From Catonia carolina (Eukaryota > Arthropoda > Insecta > Hemiptera > Achilidae): a stretch of 64,000 bases of DNA. Below, in pieces: positions 35,794 to 46,683 of the stretch. The notes under the pieces are model-generated. The model saw nothing but the letters and a program-made list of their open reading frames with translations. It was not told the DNA's origin and did not search any database. The stretch lies in NCBI GenBank assembly GCA_035578175.1, contig JAQMRL010000001.1, positions 437,074,639 through 437,138,638 on the forward strand, in the 5' to 3' direction. The translations under genes were made by a program, and so were the position numbers. The first letter of the stretch is position 1. Every line of letters begins with the position of its first letter.

Positions 35794-35962
35794 GCCGGCC
35801 GCGTTGGCGATAACGTGCTCGCCTCTCATCACGCGGTCTTGGGTTTGAATCCCACTCGGGCATGGCATTTTTTCATACGTTACAAAAAATTCATTTCATC
35901 CTTCACCGTCTGCATTAGTAGAAATTTGCAAAACAGTCGGACGTTAAACCAAAAAAAAAAAA
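35794..35962 (+). mobile_element. SINE A with exact 13-bp TSD
   Basis: CTCTCACCTAAAC at 35,781-35,793 and 35,963-35,975 flanks the copy exactly. This fixes the family's start as GCCGGCCGC and its end as a poly-A tail after GTCGGACGTTAAACC. The copy lies inside the piggyBac remnant, so it is younger than that element. It lacks part of the A-box (GCGTTGGCGATAACG). Confidence 0.92.
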
Positions 35963-36079
35963 CTCTCACCTAAACAACAGCGCCAAGAAATGTATGTCTT
36001 ACAATACGCTAGACTTGAAAAAAAATTAATTTAAAAAAGCAAAGAAACCATAAAATAGGTATGGGTTTTTAAGGCGTAA

Positions 36080-36200
36080 CGACCTGGGTCTGTACAAGAC
36101 TACACCTCACGTACACGTCATACACATCATCCTCATCTCATTGGGTTGCTTATTGTTCTCAATTGAACAGATTGCAACGTACACATATTAGGAATTTAAA
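36080..36200 (+). mobile_element. SINE B, 3' fragment
   Basis: Starts inside the body at ACCTGGGTCTGTACAAGACT and ends in the normal tail and A-run; the head is missing. Confidence 0.8.
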
Positions 36201-36879
36201 AAAAAATTAGTCAGTTAATCGATTAACAAAAAGACGACTTTTATTTATCTTTTATATATTTTTAAAAATTTACGAAAAATAAGATGTTTGTTTATGTATT
36301 TGTTTTTACATAATTTATTTCATGAATGGAATTAAAACTGGTTTTTCTTACAAAGTAATTATTTAACAGTGTTACCAACAGAAAAGTAGTACAAAACCAT
36401 ACGGTATTTAAATTTACGTAAGGTATTAAATCATACAAATATTAAATAATATTCTTATTAATTTAAATTGATTTTTTAAACAAGATTCATTACAGAATAA
36501 TATGTATTTACAAATATACATAATTAGTTAAAAAAATTTAATTTATATAACTGAAATTGCCAATAATTTGTATTTTTTATGCAAGTACAAATCCTATAGG
36601 ACATAAATTGTTTTGAATATTCAATATTGTTTTGAATTTTTGAAACTGTAGCGGTATTTTATATTATTGGCTCTTTATGCAATAAGCATTAAGTATTCAC
36701 TAATATCTGAAGACTCATGAAACGAGTATACGACTAAAAATTGTTCTAAAATGTTAAATTTAACAGTAAATCAATATTAAAAGAATTAAACATAGTATCA
36801 TTTTTTATTTATTTTTTTGCCTACTCAATCTCCATAAGATTTCATGGTAAATCATATGATAATTATTAAGTTACTTAAC
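36201..36879. other. AT-rich spacer
   Basis: No gene or repeat supported. Confidence 0.6.
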
Positions 36880-37122
36880 TTTTGTAATTAACAAGCTATA
36901 CATATTTTGTTTTTTTCTCTATTTAGGAAATTCACAATCTGTTGGAAACAATCAGTGAATGTGATAACACAAAATTTGGAAAAAATTAACATTGTAAATA
37001 AACGTGAGTGGATACACAGTCCAGTGACAGAACTCCGACGTGAATAGATAAGTGTAGCATTTAGAACACTGTAATGGATAGTCAATTACAGTACTTCGTT
37101 AATTGATGAGATCCCGGCTCCA
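36880..37122 (-). repeat. Jockey-like LINE 3' untranslated region
   Basis: Conserved with 59,283-59,480 in the opposite orientation (shared TTCTAAATGCTACACTTATC and CGTCGGAGTTCTGTCA). It follows directly after the stop codon of the Jockey-like frame at 37,123. The 65-codon frame here is a translation of this UTR. Confidence 0.75.
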
Positions 37123-37377
37123 TCAACGTTTTGGACGTCTTATTGGATTCTTTGGAAGAGTCTGCATAGCCAGATTTGAGATCAACGGGTTATGGTGATT
37201 CACGAGTTTCTTCCTAAATTTTGTATAGAGTTTTAAGAAAACATCATTTATGTAGGGTACGTTTAGGTCTGGGTGTAGCGTTCTATTGGTTACATAAAAG
37301 GGAGCGTTAACTATCCTCTGTAAAAGCTTTGATTGGAAACGCTGAATTCTTGCTAATACCGATGATTTTAGCAGAAT
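37123..37377 (-). pseudogene. Jockey-like reverse transcriptase C-terminus
   Basis: An uninterrupted 84-codon frame with no ATG. It reads LARIQRFQSKLLQRIVNAP, then FYVTNRTLHPDLNVPYIND, LYTKFRKKLVNHHNPLI and MQTLPKNPIRRPKR before a TGA. The IQRFQSK...NAPxYVxNxTLHxDLxxPxV pattern followed by HxNPLxxxL is the well-known C-terminal tail of Jockey-clade non-LTR retrotransposons. The copy at 59,223 ends at the same place, so TGA is probably the natural stop. The whole reverse transcriptase and endonuclease upstream are missing (5' truncation, the usual fate of LINE copies). Confidence 0.8.
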
Positions 37378-37390
37378 GGTATTACGGTAT

Positions 37391-38957
37391 TGTATTGTAT
37401 TTACATGTACATCTTTAAACTATTTGAGATTACTTCATGAATTCAAGCTATACATTAAAAATTATTTCTGATTTTAAATTATTAGAAACAGTATAAATGT
37501 TGTACATTTATAAATTATAACTGACGATACCTTGTTACTTCACCGAAGGAGTGTCATACATTTATCATTATTGTTATACAAAGAGATTAGCAAAATGATC
37601 ATGAAGGTTTTATAAACTTTAATAAATATTTTTATAACAGAAAAATCTACAATCTATTCTTATCTAGAATCATAAGCAGATAAGTTTACTTTTCTATAAC
37701 GTGACCCAAGAAAAACCTACTGATGGAGTAACTTCGTACAATTATTTTATAAATGTTGTACTGTAATTTAGAAAATAAGTCCGTAGGGTGTATTCGTTTC
37801 AATGAACGAGTGTCGTATAAATTATCTAAAACTGAAATAACAAGATGATTTGTGCGTAATTCAACTCTTCTTTGGTGTTTTGTACTGAAATTATGTATTT
37901 ATTCTTTAATTGTAGGAATTTTTAAATCTCAGTGAAGTGTTATTAACTCAGTTGTTTGTTATGAACCAAGGATGAATATGATTGTTCTGAATAGTTTATA
38001 CTGAAACCCTTTGAGGTTTTCTTTGTTGGAGTGGATTGCTCTCCCTTACAAAAAATTGGGATTTCTTTGTGGATCCCAAAAGTTCAAATAGGTTTTAAAT
38101 AGTTTTGTTAAATAGTAATTTATTGTGTAATATGATTTTAGATCGTTTTTCTAAAATCCAATAAAATTGGTTTAATTTTGTGTTTAGCTGTTAATTTATG
38201 TTTTGTAAATTTTCCAGTTCAGGCGTTTATCAATATAAATAACAAGGTAGCCTATTTAAAGAATCAAATTCAATTATATGCATGTAAAATTTAATAACAA
38301 TAATTAGAATTTTACTATGATCTTAAAATAAGAATGGCATATCTCTTTTGTAAGAAATAAGAGGTCTTATCATTATTACAGACAGTAAATTGTACACATA
38401 ATATTATTAATTATTTTTATGATATACGAATGATAATTTAGTGATGCTGATCAAATTTATTTTTAAAAAATGCTTATTTTAATTTATTTTATGTTAATTT
38501 TGAATGATTCTTTTGTATTATTATAAATTACATAAGTTGACAATATCAGTGGCTATCTGAAATTTACTTGCTGCTAATCCAAAAAATCCGGCTTAACTAA
38601 TTTATTCGATTCGACTGATAACTTCTTAGATAAAAACCAACGTATTTTAAACCCAATTTTAAGGTCACTAATTATTTAGCAGATTGATGCAATTTAAGAA
38701 ATACAAATAACTTATTTATGGTAAAAAATATTTTTAAAAATATAATCTTTGAAGGTCTGGCAGTGGATGATAGTACCAAAGAATCCTAATAACCGTTACG
38801 GTGTAACTAACATGTTTTATGTTTTCTGTATTTGTTTGTAATTGATGACTCAATAAAATCGTTTAATTTATCAGCTGTTTAGTTTTGTCAATTTAATTGC
38901 TTTAAATCCATATTTAATCTCAGAAAGGATACTTCATCTCCAGATTTCATCTTTATA
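37391..38957. other. AT-rich spacer
   Basis: More than 1.5 kb with no frame, repeat or structure that I can support. Confidence 0.6.
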
Positions 38958-38968
38958 GGATTACTTTC

Positions 38969-39160
38969 TGTGATGAATGAAATGAAGGTGTCATTTACAG
39001 AGCGGAAAATATGTGCTTTTCAGAGGGCCCGGCATGCTGATAAGTATACTTTTCCACTCAGTGAGGAAGGCAATGGTAAACCACCTCACTCCTCGTTTTA
39101 CTTAGTAAAACCTCTACAGGTTCAAACCAGCCTTTTGGCTGATGACCTAAACAACACAAC
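38969..39160 (+). mobile_element. Repeat C, 5'-truncated with 11-bp TSD
   Basis: AGGATTACTTT at 38,958-38,968 and 39,161-39,171 flanks a 192-bp copy holding only the 3' half of the family, ending AAACAACACAAC. A 5' truncation with a TSD means this family moves by target-primed reverse transcription and may be a LINE tail rather than a classical SINE. Confidence 0.9.
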
Positions 39161-39304
39161 AGGATTACTTTAATTTAAACATTTTAAGCGATGTAATTTT
39201 AAAATTTGCCTGTAATAATTTTTATAATTATTTTAAATAAATGTATATATGTAAGTGTTATTTTTATGTATATAATAATTTGTTACTTTACTAATTAAAG
39301 TTGC

Positions 39305-39597
39305 TTTCTGGATAAATTTCTGGCCTCCAAACGGAAAACCAGCACTTTCACATGGATCACAGAGATCCGAAGGGACAAGGTCGAACTCAACCTAACGATG
39401 ACGGACCTGGTGGAGGAGACGCACACTACAAAAATTTGATCAAATCAAATAGTACCCAATTGACCACAAAGAAGCGGAAAGTCGGTGTAAGGGTCTACAC
39501 AGACGAACAACGGAAAATGTGCGCCAAAAACCTGAGGCGCTACCATCCTAATAAGAAACTTAAAGCGGCTTCCAAACGGGCTAAAGTGATCCACTGA
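39305..39597 (+). pseudogene. LINE C-terminal fragment with frameshift
   Basis: Two overlapping frames make one protein tail. Frame 1 (39,305-39,439) reads FLDKFLASKRKTSTFTWITE and IRRDKVELNLTMTDLVEET; the second (open to 39,597) reads KKRKVGVRVYTDEQRKMCAKN and RRYHPNKKLKAASKRAK. The order matches the tail at 56,215-56,464 (HWIREIKEDMDGLQISLADL, then VVYSDKERQRRSNGLREYW). A frameshift near 39,410-39,440 separates the two. The 81-codon ATG frame at 39,352 is therefore probably not an independent gene, although its composition stands out. Confidence 0.55.
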
Positions 39598-39599
39598 GG

Positions 39600-41498
39600 T
39601 CTCAAAAGTTAAAAAAAAAGTTTCTTTAATTTACGCGTCAATGTTCCATAATATCAGAAAAAAATTGTTCTTAAATTAATGTTACTAGTAAATACAAGTA
39701 CTATATGAAAACAGTATACATTTTTAAATAGTTTGACTAAATCTAACAATAAAAATCATATAAAACTGTCCGTTGTAAAACACTTTCATGTAATATTAGT
39801 AACAAAATAATTCCAAATCTTTATAATTATCAAATAGTTAAATTAACATGTTTTAAAATAGTTTTGGAATTCCTTTTTGAAACGCTTTGTATTCTAATGA
39901 AATACACGAAATAAAAGAGAAGTTATCAATATAAGAATATTGTAGTAAGTATTATCAAACCAAACAAATCAATCAATGAACTAAAATGGCTGAAGAATCT
40001 TTATAATAATAATATTTAAAGATTACAATTACAATTTACAACCCAAATAATACGACAAAGGTTGAAAAATTTTAGTCATCCAAAAATCCTAAATTTTTAA
40101 ATCTAATACTATAACAGGTTAATTTACCTACTTTGTTATTTATTATTGATATTACAACGAACAATTTTTATACTTAAACTTAATAAGTTTGGTTTTTTAA
40201 AACAAATTATTTTAATAATACGATGGATGGTAAACATAAGTTTTGAAATTATATTTTGAAAAAATACCGGCTGGGCTTACATAATTTTTAATGAGTAGTA
40301 TATTTAACTAAAAATTTAGGCTACATTTATTTTAATTCATATTTTGTGTTATTTATTTTATATTAAACTATATGATGATATTTTTTTTAAATATTTAGCG
40401 GTATATATATTTTTTATTAGCATAATCTGAAATTATATATATACATATATTTTTTTATGTGTAATGTTAGTTAGAATATTATTTAATCAAAAAAATAATA
40501 AAAAATATTTTTATTTTATATGTTAAATGTATAATATTAAATGTTATAGATATTAAATGTATTTGGTGTGAGGAGATCCTACCTGAATCGCGATATCTCG
40601 CCATGTTGCAGTAAACACCGACTGGACGAAGCCAGTGGAAGACCAACTTGCTGACTGCCTCCCCTCTTTAGCGACAACTGTACAACCAGGTCACAAGGTA
40701 ATTGGGCAATTCTCCACTAGCCTAAATACACCCCCAACCCAACAAGTACCTTTTGTTTTAACTTTGTCCATTGTCACCTTAAAAATAGTGTATTTACTAA
40801 AGTAACCATTTAAATACATTATTCATATGTTACACTTGTTATTATTAATGGCCTGTTCGCAATTGCAAACGACTCCAGACTACTTTTACCTTACATTCCT
40901 AAATGTAATAACTCGCATAAACTTTATTATATATCTTTAATTGTAATAAAACCAATTTTATTGCTTTTTGTTAAAATATTATTTGCACAGGTGTGTATTT
41001 ATTTTAAGTACTTTATAATCATATCATACATATCTGTTATATTACAATATCTTTTGTACCATTTATAGCTTGGTCTCGTAATGTGCAATATGAACTTTTC
41101 TGATTTTTTATAACATTTCTTCTTTCAACTTTACACAAAATTAATTCATTTACTCAGATTTTTCTTTATTTCTTTAATTGTTTTGGTTAATTTTCTTATA
41201 GTTTTGTACTTGTAGACTAGTTACTAATTTTGTCAATAGGGTGGATTTTAACTGCGCCACTCCGGATATTTCTGTGAAGTACGTCTCGGTTGATAATTAT
41301 TTTTTGACAAATTTCAAAACTAGTATTCTTTTATATATTCCTTTACTTTGATCATAAATTCTAATTATTCTTTTCCAGACTGATTTTCAATATTGTGTTT
41401 TACATTTTCTGAGCCAACAACATTTTGATGTTTATTTAATCAACACATGTTTGGTAGGTAATGTAACTACTGTACCATCTTTTCAATCATTATACACT
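39600..41498. other. AT-rich spacer with a small GC-richer island
   Basis: Mostly extreme AT. The exception is 40,565-40,745, which is GC-richer, with one frame open for about 65 codons (containing VNTDWTKPVEDQLADCLPSL) and no start codon. I cannot identify it; it could be an exon or a mobile-element fragment. Confidence 0.45.
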
Positions 41499-42170
41499 TA
41501 TAGAGTGATTTATTTAGTCCTGTTACCCAATTTTTAATGTCTAGTAATTTTATTCTAAGAAAAGGAAATTTTGTTTTGTGACATGAATTTGGTAGCCCCG
41601 CTCAACCGGTATAGATACGGCAGGGTGAGTTGATTCTCCTTGAGTTGTGTAAAATTTTGTGCCGTTTCCGGTTGTGTTACGAACAGAATATATTGTGACA
41701 ATATCGAAGACGAATATGGTTCAAGAAATTTCTAGATAGGTTTCTATTCATAAAATGTTAAACAGTAAATCTGTAGTGATAGGTATAAAGGTCTTAACTT
41801 GAAAATAGTCATTTTTCAGGAAAAGCAAATGAAAATTTGAGACAGTATAATTTATATATTTTTTATTATTTAAAGATAGTTTTTCTAATTGTCTCTTCCA
41901 AAAATTGTTTTTATAATTTGTTATACATTTCTTTTGTTTTCTACTTAACAACGAAAATAAAAATTCCGTTTACGTCTACACTGTGGCCCTTTTATCGGGG
42001 GGCAATTCACGAATTAAGACCTTTACCGTTTACAGTGTAACTTAATACCTTTTGACCTGGTAAATTCTTACTACAGTTACTTAAGTCACGAGTTTGCCTT
42101 TGGGTTCTTGTCATTTTGACCATTTCAATTTGATTTTTTCCAGTTGATCTCAGCATTTATATTGGTGAAA

Positions 42171-42322
42171 TAATAAACTACTTTTGGTATAAAGGTTAAC
42201 TCAACTTAAGACTTTTAGTGCAACTAAAAAAGACTGAGAAACTAAATAAACTACTATTGGTATAAAGGTCTTAACTGAACTTAACCTCTTGTACTACTAA
42301 AAAAGACTGAGAAACTAAATCT
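42171..42322 (+). repeat. Tandem duplication, ~78-bp unit x2
   Basis: ATAAACTACTWTTGGTATAAAGG starts both units, and each ends AAAAAAGACTGAGAAACTAAA. Related pieces (TTAAGACTTTTATACC; TTAAGACCTTTATACC) recur up to 42,515, suggesting an older, longer array. Confidence 0.75.
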
Positions 42323-42948
42323 AAAGGTATCATTTACAATTAAGACTTTTATACCGTTATGCGAAGAGAAAACTTTTATAAAGCCAGTTAACATTATTCA
42401 CTTCAGGAGTTAGCTACACTTAAGCCCTTTGCACCAATTGAAAGAGAAAATTTTTTTAAACTGGGTAGTACACTTAACTCAAAATCAACAATTTTTGACT
42501 TAAGACCTTTATACCTATCACTACAGAAATAATAGAGTGACAAAATAACAATAAGGTTGTTTATAAAAGGATATAATAAGGTAGGGTCTTTGTTGTACAA
42601 CTATTTGTGAAAGAGTAGGTTGGTTATTTGTAACACCTTTTATTCAATTATGGCTTGTTTACATTAGTTATGATTTTTCCCAGAAGCAATAAAAAAGATT
42701 ATTTATCGAATCTCTGTGTCTTTCGAGGAACCTCTTTCATTTATCTGCATAAAGAGCGCCCGAGTGCGGTCAGGGAGTTAGTATTCGTTTGATCATTGAC
42801 AAGTGTTTATAGCGTGAGCTATCGGTACGATTGGATCAAGTCAAAGTATTCGGGCATTGTAGAGGTCAACTATTGTTATACTATCTAATTGTGTATGTGC
42901 ATTCTGTTTAATTGTTTGTTAGTAGTACTAAGTGAATTATTTAAGTTA

Positions 42949-43818
42949 CGAGGGGGTACCCAAAAGTATCCGGAATAGCTCTGCTGTGGGCGGAGCTTGT
43001 GCAGTACAAATTCCTGCCACTAGGCTGCTTGTAGCGCTACTCATTGCCAGTTCAATGCCATTTTGTTCGTTGATCTAGCTTGTTCTGTTCTCGTGCAGTG
43101 ATTGTTCTCGCTAGTGCTGTTTTATGCTCGTGTCGTTTTTCATGATGGCAAGTTTTAATGAACAACGTGCGGCTGTGAAATTTTGCTTCTTGCTCGGTAA
43201 AAACGCCGCGGAAACAGTTGTAATGTTGAACACAGCTTACAAAGACGACGCTATTGGAAAAACCTCGAACATCAAAACAATGCTGATTTGTTTTTTTGAT
43301 GTGAGGGGAATTGTCCATTCAGAGTTCGTTCCACCAGGCCAGACGGTAAATCAAGCTTTTTATCTTGAAGTGTTAAAAAGACTACGAAACAGCATTCGTC
43401 GTAAAAGACCTAATTTGTGGCAGACAGGGGACTGGTTTTTCCACCACGACAACGCGCCTGCACACACGGCAATCTCGGTTACCCAGTTTTTGGCGAAAAA
43501 CGGCATGGTTTTGCTACCACACGCACCGTACTCACCCGATCTGGCTCCGTGTGATTTTTTCTTGTTCCCACGCATGAAAAGGGGCATGAAAGGTCTCCGA
43601 TTTAACAACGTTGATGATGTCAAGAAAAAAACGACGGATGAGCTGGCAGCCATCACTGAAGAGGAGTACAAAAAATGTTTTGAACAGTGGAAGCACCGGT
43701 GGGACAAATGTATTAGTTGTAATGGAGAGTATTTTGAAGGGGATAAGGTTCTTTTGTAAAAAAATTAAAAATAAATAGTTTTAAAAAATAATTCCGGTTT
43801 CTTTTGGGTACCCCCTCG
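42949..43818 (+). mobile_element. mariner element, internally deleted
   Basis: Inverted ends CGAGGGGGTACCCAAAAG (left) and, inverted from the right, CGAGGGGGTACCCAAAAG match exactly over 18 bases; both are flanked by TA (42,947-42,948 and 43,819-43,820). At 870 bp it is about 0.4 kb short of a full mariner. The well-kept ends mean it could still be moved by a transposase supplied elsewhere. Confidence 0.92.
43142..43759 (+). pseudogene. mariner transposase, internal deletion
   Basis: The frame is open from ATG (43,142 or 43,145) to TAA, 205 codons against about 345 for the family. The N-terminus MASFNEQRAAVKFCFLLGK is the first helix-turn-helix region. The frame then jumps to TMLICFFDVRGIVHSEFVPP, FHHDNAPAHTA and HAPYSPDLAPCDFFLFPRMK. 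The second and third catalytic Asp (in HHDNAPAH and APCDFFLF) are separated by 34 residues, the mariner DD34D signature. The first catalytic Asp (the DETW region) and the second DNA-binding helix are lost, so the product cannot cut DNA. A truncated protein retaining DNA-binding or dimerising surfaces might interfere with active transposase, but that is conjecture. Confidence 0.9.
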
Positions 43819-43959
43819 TATATATTGTATTGTAATTAGTTTATTATTTATCTTGTAAATCTTTTAGTTGTAATAAATGCTTGTAATTTTAAACTTTAGT
43901 GTATTAATTATTTAATTACCTAGATCCCGAAACGAACCTTCGTGACAAGTGTCACAGTA

Positions 43960-44359
43960 TTTTACCCTAGAACAATTACTTGTTTAAATCTGGAGGCTAA
44001 AGCTCTTGGACGAATCGTAAGATACGGATACAATTTCATTTTTTTAGCAGCTTTCTGAACACTCGAATATGATAAACCAACTTGCGAGGAAAGTTTTCGT
44101 GAAGTTTTCCGTGGAAAATTGAGCAATCTTGTATTCACATTCTCTAAAACGTCATCTGTCAAGAGAGTTGGTCGACCACTACGTTTTCTGTCGCAAACAC
44201 TACCTGTCTCTCTAAATCGGTTTGTTTGCCTAGAAATTAACATTTTTCTGGTGGAGGAACACCAACAAATTTAATCTGCAAATTTAATTATTTTACAATC
44301 ACGTACGAATCGTAACAAAATGTTATTGAAGAATGAAAACCCGTTGTTCTAGGGTAAAA
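43960..44359 (-). mobile_element. 400-bp mini-element with transposase HTH
   Basis: Termini TTTTACCCTAGAACAA (43,960) and its exact inverse TTGTTCTAGGGTAAAA (44,344-44,359). It abuts the inner edge of the right arm of the composite at 44,361. It encloses an N-terminal transposase fragment, so it is a deletion derivative of an autonomous Tc1/mariner-like element. A clean TSD is not visible. Confidence 0.75.
43962..44243 (-). pseudogene. Tc1/mariner-type transposase N-terminal HTH fragment
   Basis: The minus frame of 93 codons contains RFRETGSVCDRKRSGRPTLL, then TDDVLENVNTRLLN, SPRK-like NFPRKTSRKLSSQVGLSYSS and VQKAAKKMKLYPY. The GSVxDRxRxGRP linker and the following SxRxLSxxxGLSYSSVxxxxKK helix-turn-helix are typical of the paired-like DNA-binding domain of Tc1/mariner-superfamily transposases. 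After YPY the frame runs into terminal-repeat sequence. The DDE catalytic domain is absent. The upstream HTH is also incomplete. Confidence 0.8.
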
Positions 44360-44599
44360 GACATTCTGTTCGTAGCACGACCGGAAACGGCACAAAATTT
44401 TATACAGCTTAAGGAGAATTAACTCACATAGCCGTATCTATACCGGTTGAGTAGGGCTAACAACTTCGTGTCACAAAACAAAATTTCCCTTTTTTTGAAA
44501 AAAATTACTAGACATTAACAATTAGGTAACAGGACTAAAGAATCACTCTATATCATCATGGCTTGATATTACAAGATATTGAATTTTATTTGATACTAT

Positions 44600-44935
44600 C
44601 GTATTAGAAAATAAAATGAATTGAAAGAGTGTGGAAGCTATAGAAATTACAAAGAATAGAAGACAACAGAATACTCGGTTGATATTCTACGGAGAAAAGC
44701 TAATTGGCTAGGACACATTATCAGGGAAGAAGGTTTCACTAAAAATGTGTTTAAAAGACAAGTAGAAGGCGAAATAAATAAATAACGACAAAGCATAAAG
44801 TTATAAAGTATACCATTTTAAAGGGGGCTGAAATTAAAACGATGCTGGCTGAAAACAGAACAAGTTGGGAGATAAACATGGTTTAAGGGACCTGCCCAAG
44901 GGCACAAAGTCTCAAGGTAATAATGATAATGATTG
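44600..44935 (+). pseudogene. LINE (RTE-like) C-terminal fragment
   Basis: Frame 44,660-44,785 reads VDILRRKANWLGHIIREEGF and then TKNVFKRQVEGEINK before a stop. After shifts, the downstream sequence gives an AENRTSWEINM-like stretch. RRRxANWLGHIxR...GxVEGxRxRGRxR followed by a Trp-rich tail is the usual C-terminus of endonuclease-reverse transcriptase LINEs in insects. It is 5'-truncated and frameshifted, hence dead. Confidence 0.6.
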
Positions 44936-45272
44936 CCTTATAAGTTTAGGGTTTTAAATTTGAAAAACCCACAGCCAATCTTTTAAAAAATAAAACAATT
45001 TTAAATTTGAATTTGTGTTTTTTATACTTTCCACTCTTGTTTGACAAGTCATTTATACTAAGTTTCAATATTTTTAGTAAAGTAGTATAGGTCTAATATC
45101 AAGGTATTAGGTACGTGAAAAATTATAATGATATTTAGTTAAGGTAGAGTTATACAGGTAGTTAATTAATTTGCAAGTTATTCTGCATGTTATTATACCA
45201 GATGTAAGTTTTTTTAAAACCCCTTAATAAAATATTTTACTTTTAATAGCCTACTATTTTTTGTTTTGTTTT
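44936..45272. other. AT-rich spacer
   Basis: I see nothing supportable. Confidence 0.55.
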
Positions 45273-45274
45273 TT

Positions 45275-45513
45275 AAATCCTAATTGTATGTTGCAATGTG
45301 TTCAATTTAGAACAATACGCAACCCCAAGACCCAATGATATGAGGATGATATGTATGACGTGTAAATGAGGTGTAGTCTTGTACAGACTCAGGCCGACCA
45401 TTCCAGAGAGAGTATGGTTAATTGAACCCCAAACATTAAAATACACCGGTAACCACTGTCTAGCATTCAAACCCGTATAAAAGTAACTACCTTTACTAGG
45501 ATTTGAACCAGGA
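45275..45513 (-). mobile_element. SINE B, minus strand, 5'-truncated
   Basis: Starts at the tail (ATCCTAATTGTATGTTGC) and ends at ATTTGAACCAGGAA, i.e. at the B-box. The A-box and palindrome are absent. Confidence 0.82.
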
Positions 45514-45913
45514 AAATACTAAATAAGTTAATACTAAATAAGTTATTTATAAATAATTTTATCTATTGAAAAGAAATTATTATCTCTTTTTCTAGAAAAA
45601 ATTAAAATTTTAAATCATTTTTTATTAAATTCGAAAGTATATGAATAGGATTCTGCTATAATATCGTATTGAAAGATATAAAAATTCTGTGGCAAGTTAT
45701 ATAAATATATTTGTTTGAACTTTAAAATTTTATAATCAATACTGAAATTGCAATTAATTTAACAAAATATTGGAAGAGATATTCCCCTGTTCAAATTGAT
45801 ACAAATACAAATCCAATCAAAAAACCCTTTCAAGTTTATCCAATCAAATTACTAATCAAGCACCGATTCATTTTCTCGTCGATTACCAGATAGAAAGAAT
45901 ATAGTTGCCTATA

Positions 45914-46136
45914 GTTTATTATTAGATGAAAGTATTATTTCTGATGAAACTGGTTATCTAAATGCTATGGTGATTGGCTGTGTTTCTGATGTTTAGACTA
46001 AAGAGTCGTGTTTTGTTCCCGGGAGAATCTATAAAATTTAAATTAACCAAATTTAATTATTATACTTCTATTGTTAGATGAGACAGTAAAGGAGAAAATG
46101 TTTTTAAAAATGATAGGTGAACTTTCAAAAGACGAT
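45914..46136 (+). repeat. Segmental duplication, unit 1
   Basis: TTTATTATTAGATGAAAGTA to CTTTCAAAAGACGATAA. The same ~225 bp recurs at 46,684-46,743 plus 47,074-47,247, split there by a SINE B. This copy is uninterrupted. Confidence 0.85.
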
Positions 46137-46149
46137 AATTTTTTTTTTT

Positions 46150-46456
46150 AATCCCTAATGTGTGTACGTTGGAATCTGTTCAATTCAGAACAATAAGCAA
46201 CCCCATGCCCAATGAGATGAGAATGATGTGTAAATGAGGTTTAGTCTTGTACAGACCCAGATCGACCACTCCTGAGAAAGTATGGTTAATTGAACTCCAA
46301 CCATCAAAGTACACGAGCAACCACTGTCTAGTATTCATATCCGTATAAAAGTAACTACCTTTACTAGGATTTGAACTAGGAACCTTCGTCTCCGAAAATC
46401 AGCTGTTAAACAGCTGACTCACGGCGACGACTTTACCTCTAGACCAACCCGGTGGG
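46150..46456 (-). mobile_element. SINE B, minus strand
   Basis: Complete copy ending ACCAACCCGGTGGG on the plus strand. Its head carries an intact CAGCTGTTAAACAGCTG palindrome. Confidence 0.87.
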
Positions 46457-46483
46457 TCTATACTTTATTCTATACTTTATTTC

Positions 46484-46643
46484 GCCGGCCGCATTGGCGC
46501 AGTTGGTAACGTGCTCGCTTCTCATCATGCGGTCTTGGGTTCGAATCCCATTCAGGCACGGCATCTTTTCATACGTTACAAAAAAATCATTTCATCCTTC
46601 AGCGTCTGCATTAGCAGTAATTGCAGAACAGTCGGACGTTAAA

Positions 46644-46680
<37 letters not shown>
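46484..46680 (+). mobile_element. SINE A with 11-bp TSD
   Basis: TATACTTTATT at 46,471-46,481 and 46,681-46,691 flanks the copy, which ends in an uninterrupted run of more than 30 A. The long tail and exact TSD point to recent activity. Confidence 0.9.
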
Positions 46681-46682
<2 letters not shown>

Positions 46683-46683
46683 T

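Larger units (their letters stand above)
35331..35990 (+). mobile_element. Decayed piggyBac-like transposon
   Basis: It begins after TTAA (35,327-35,330) with CAGGTTGACTCCCATGAGAC. A GTCTCTCAC-type subterminal motif is repeated on both sides (e.g. 35,369, 35,410, 35,779). It encloses a transposase fragment and is interrupted by a SINE A. The right end is not clear. Confidence 0.6.
41694..43956. mobile_element. Possible solo LTR split by mariner
   Basis: The limits are the 6-bp inverted termini TGTGAC (41,694) and GTCACA (43,951-43,956). Near the right end are AATAAA at 43,872 and a CCCGAAACGAACCTTCGTGAC stretch that looks like the end of a gypsy/BEL-type LTR. 42,716-42,900 has promoter-like GC-richer sequence. 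Exact flanking duplications are not found (TATAT versus GTATT), so this is tentative. Confidence 0.3.
41501..44550. mobile_element. Composite bounded by ~190-bp inverted ends
   Basis: 41,501-41,690 and 44,361-44,550 are inverted repeats (TAGAGTGATTYWTTAGTCCT outer, CAACCGGTATAGATACGGC middle, ACGAACAGAAT inner). TA lies on both outer sides (41,499-41,500 and 44,551-44,552). The interior holds a possible solo LTR, a mariner and an HTH mini-element, all apparently later insertions. The carrier itself would be a non-coding foldback or Tc1/mariner-type MITE. Confidence 0.75.

Noticed and set aside
43052..43707. Minus-strand frames of 88 and 115 codons
   Set aside because: They are antisense shadows of the mariner transposase.
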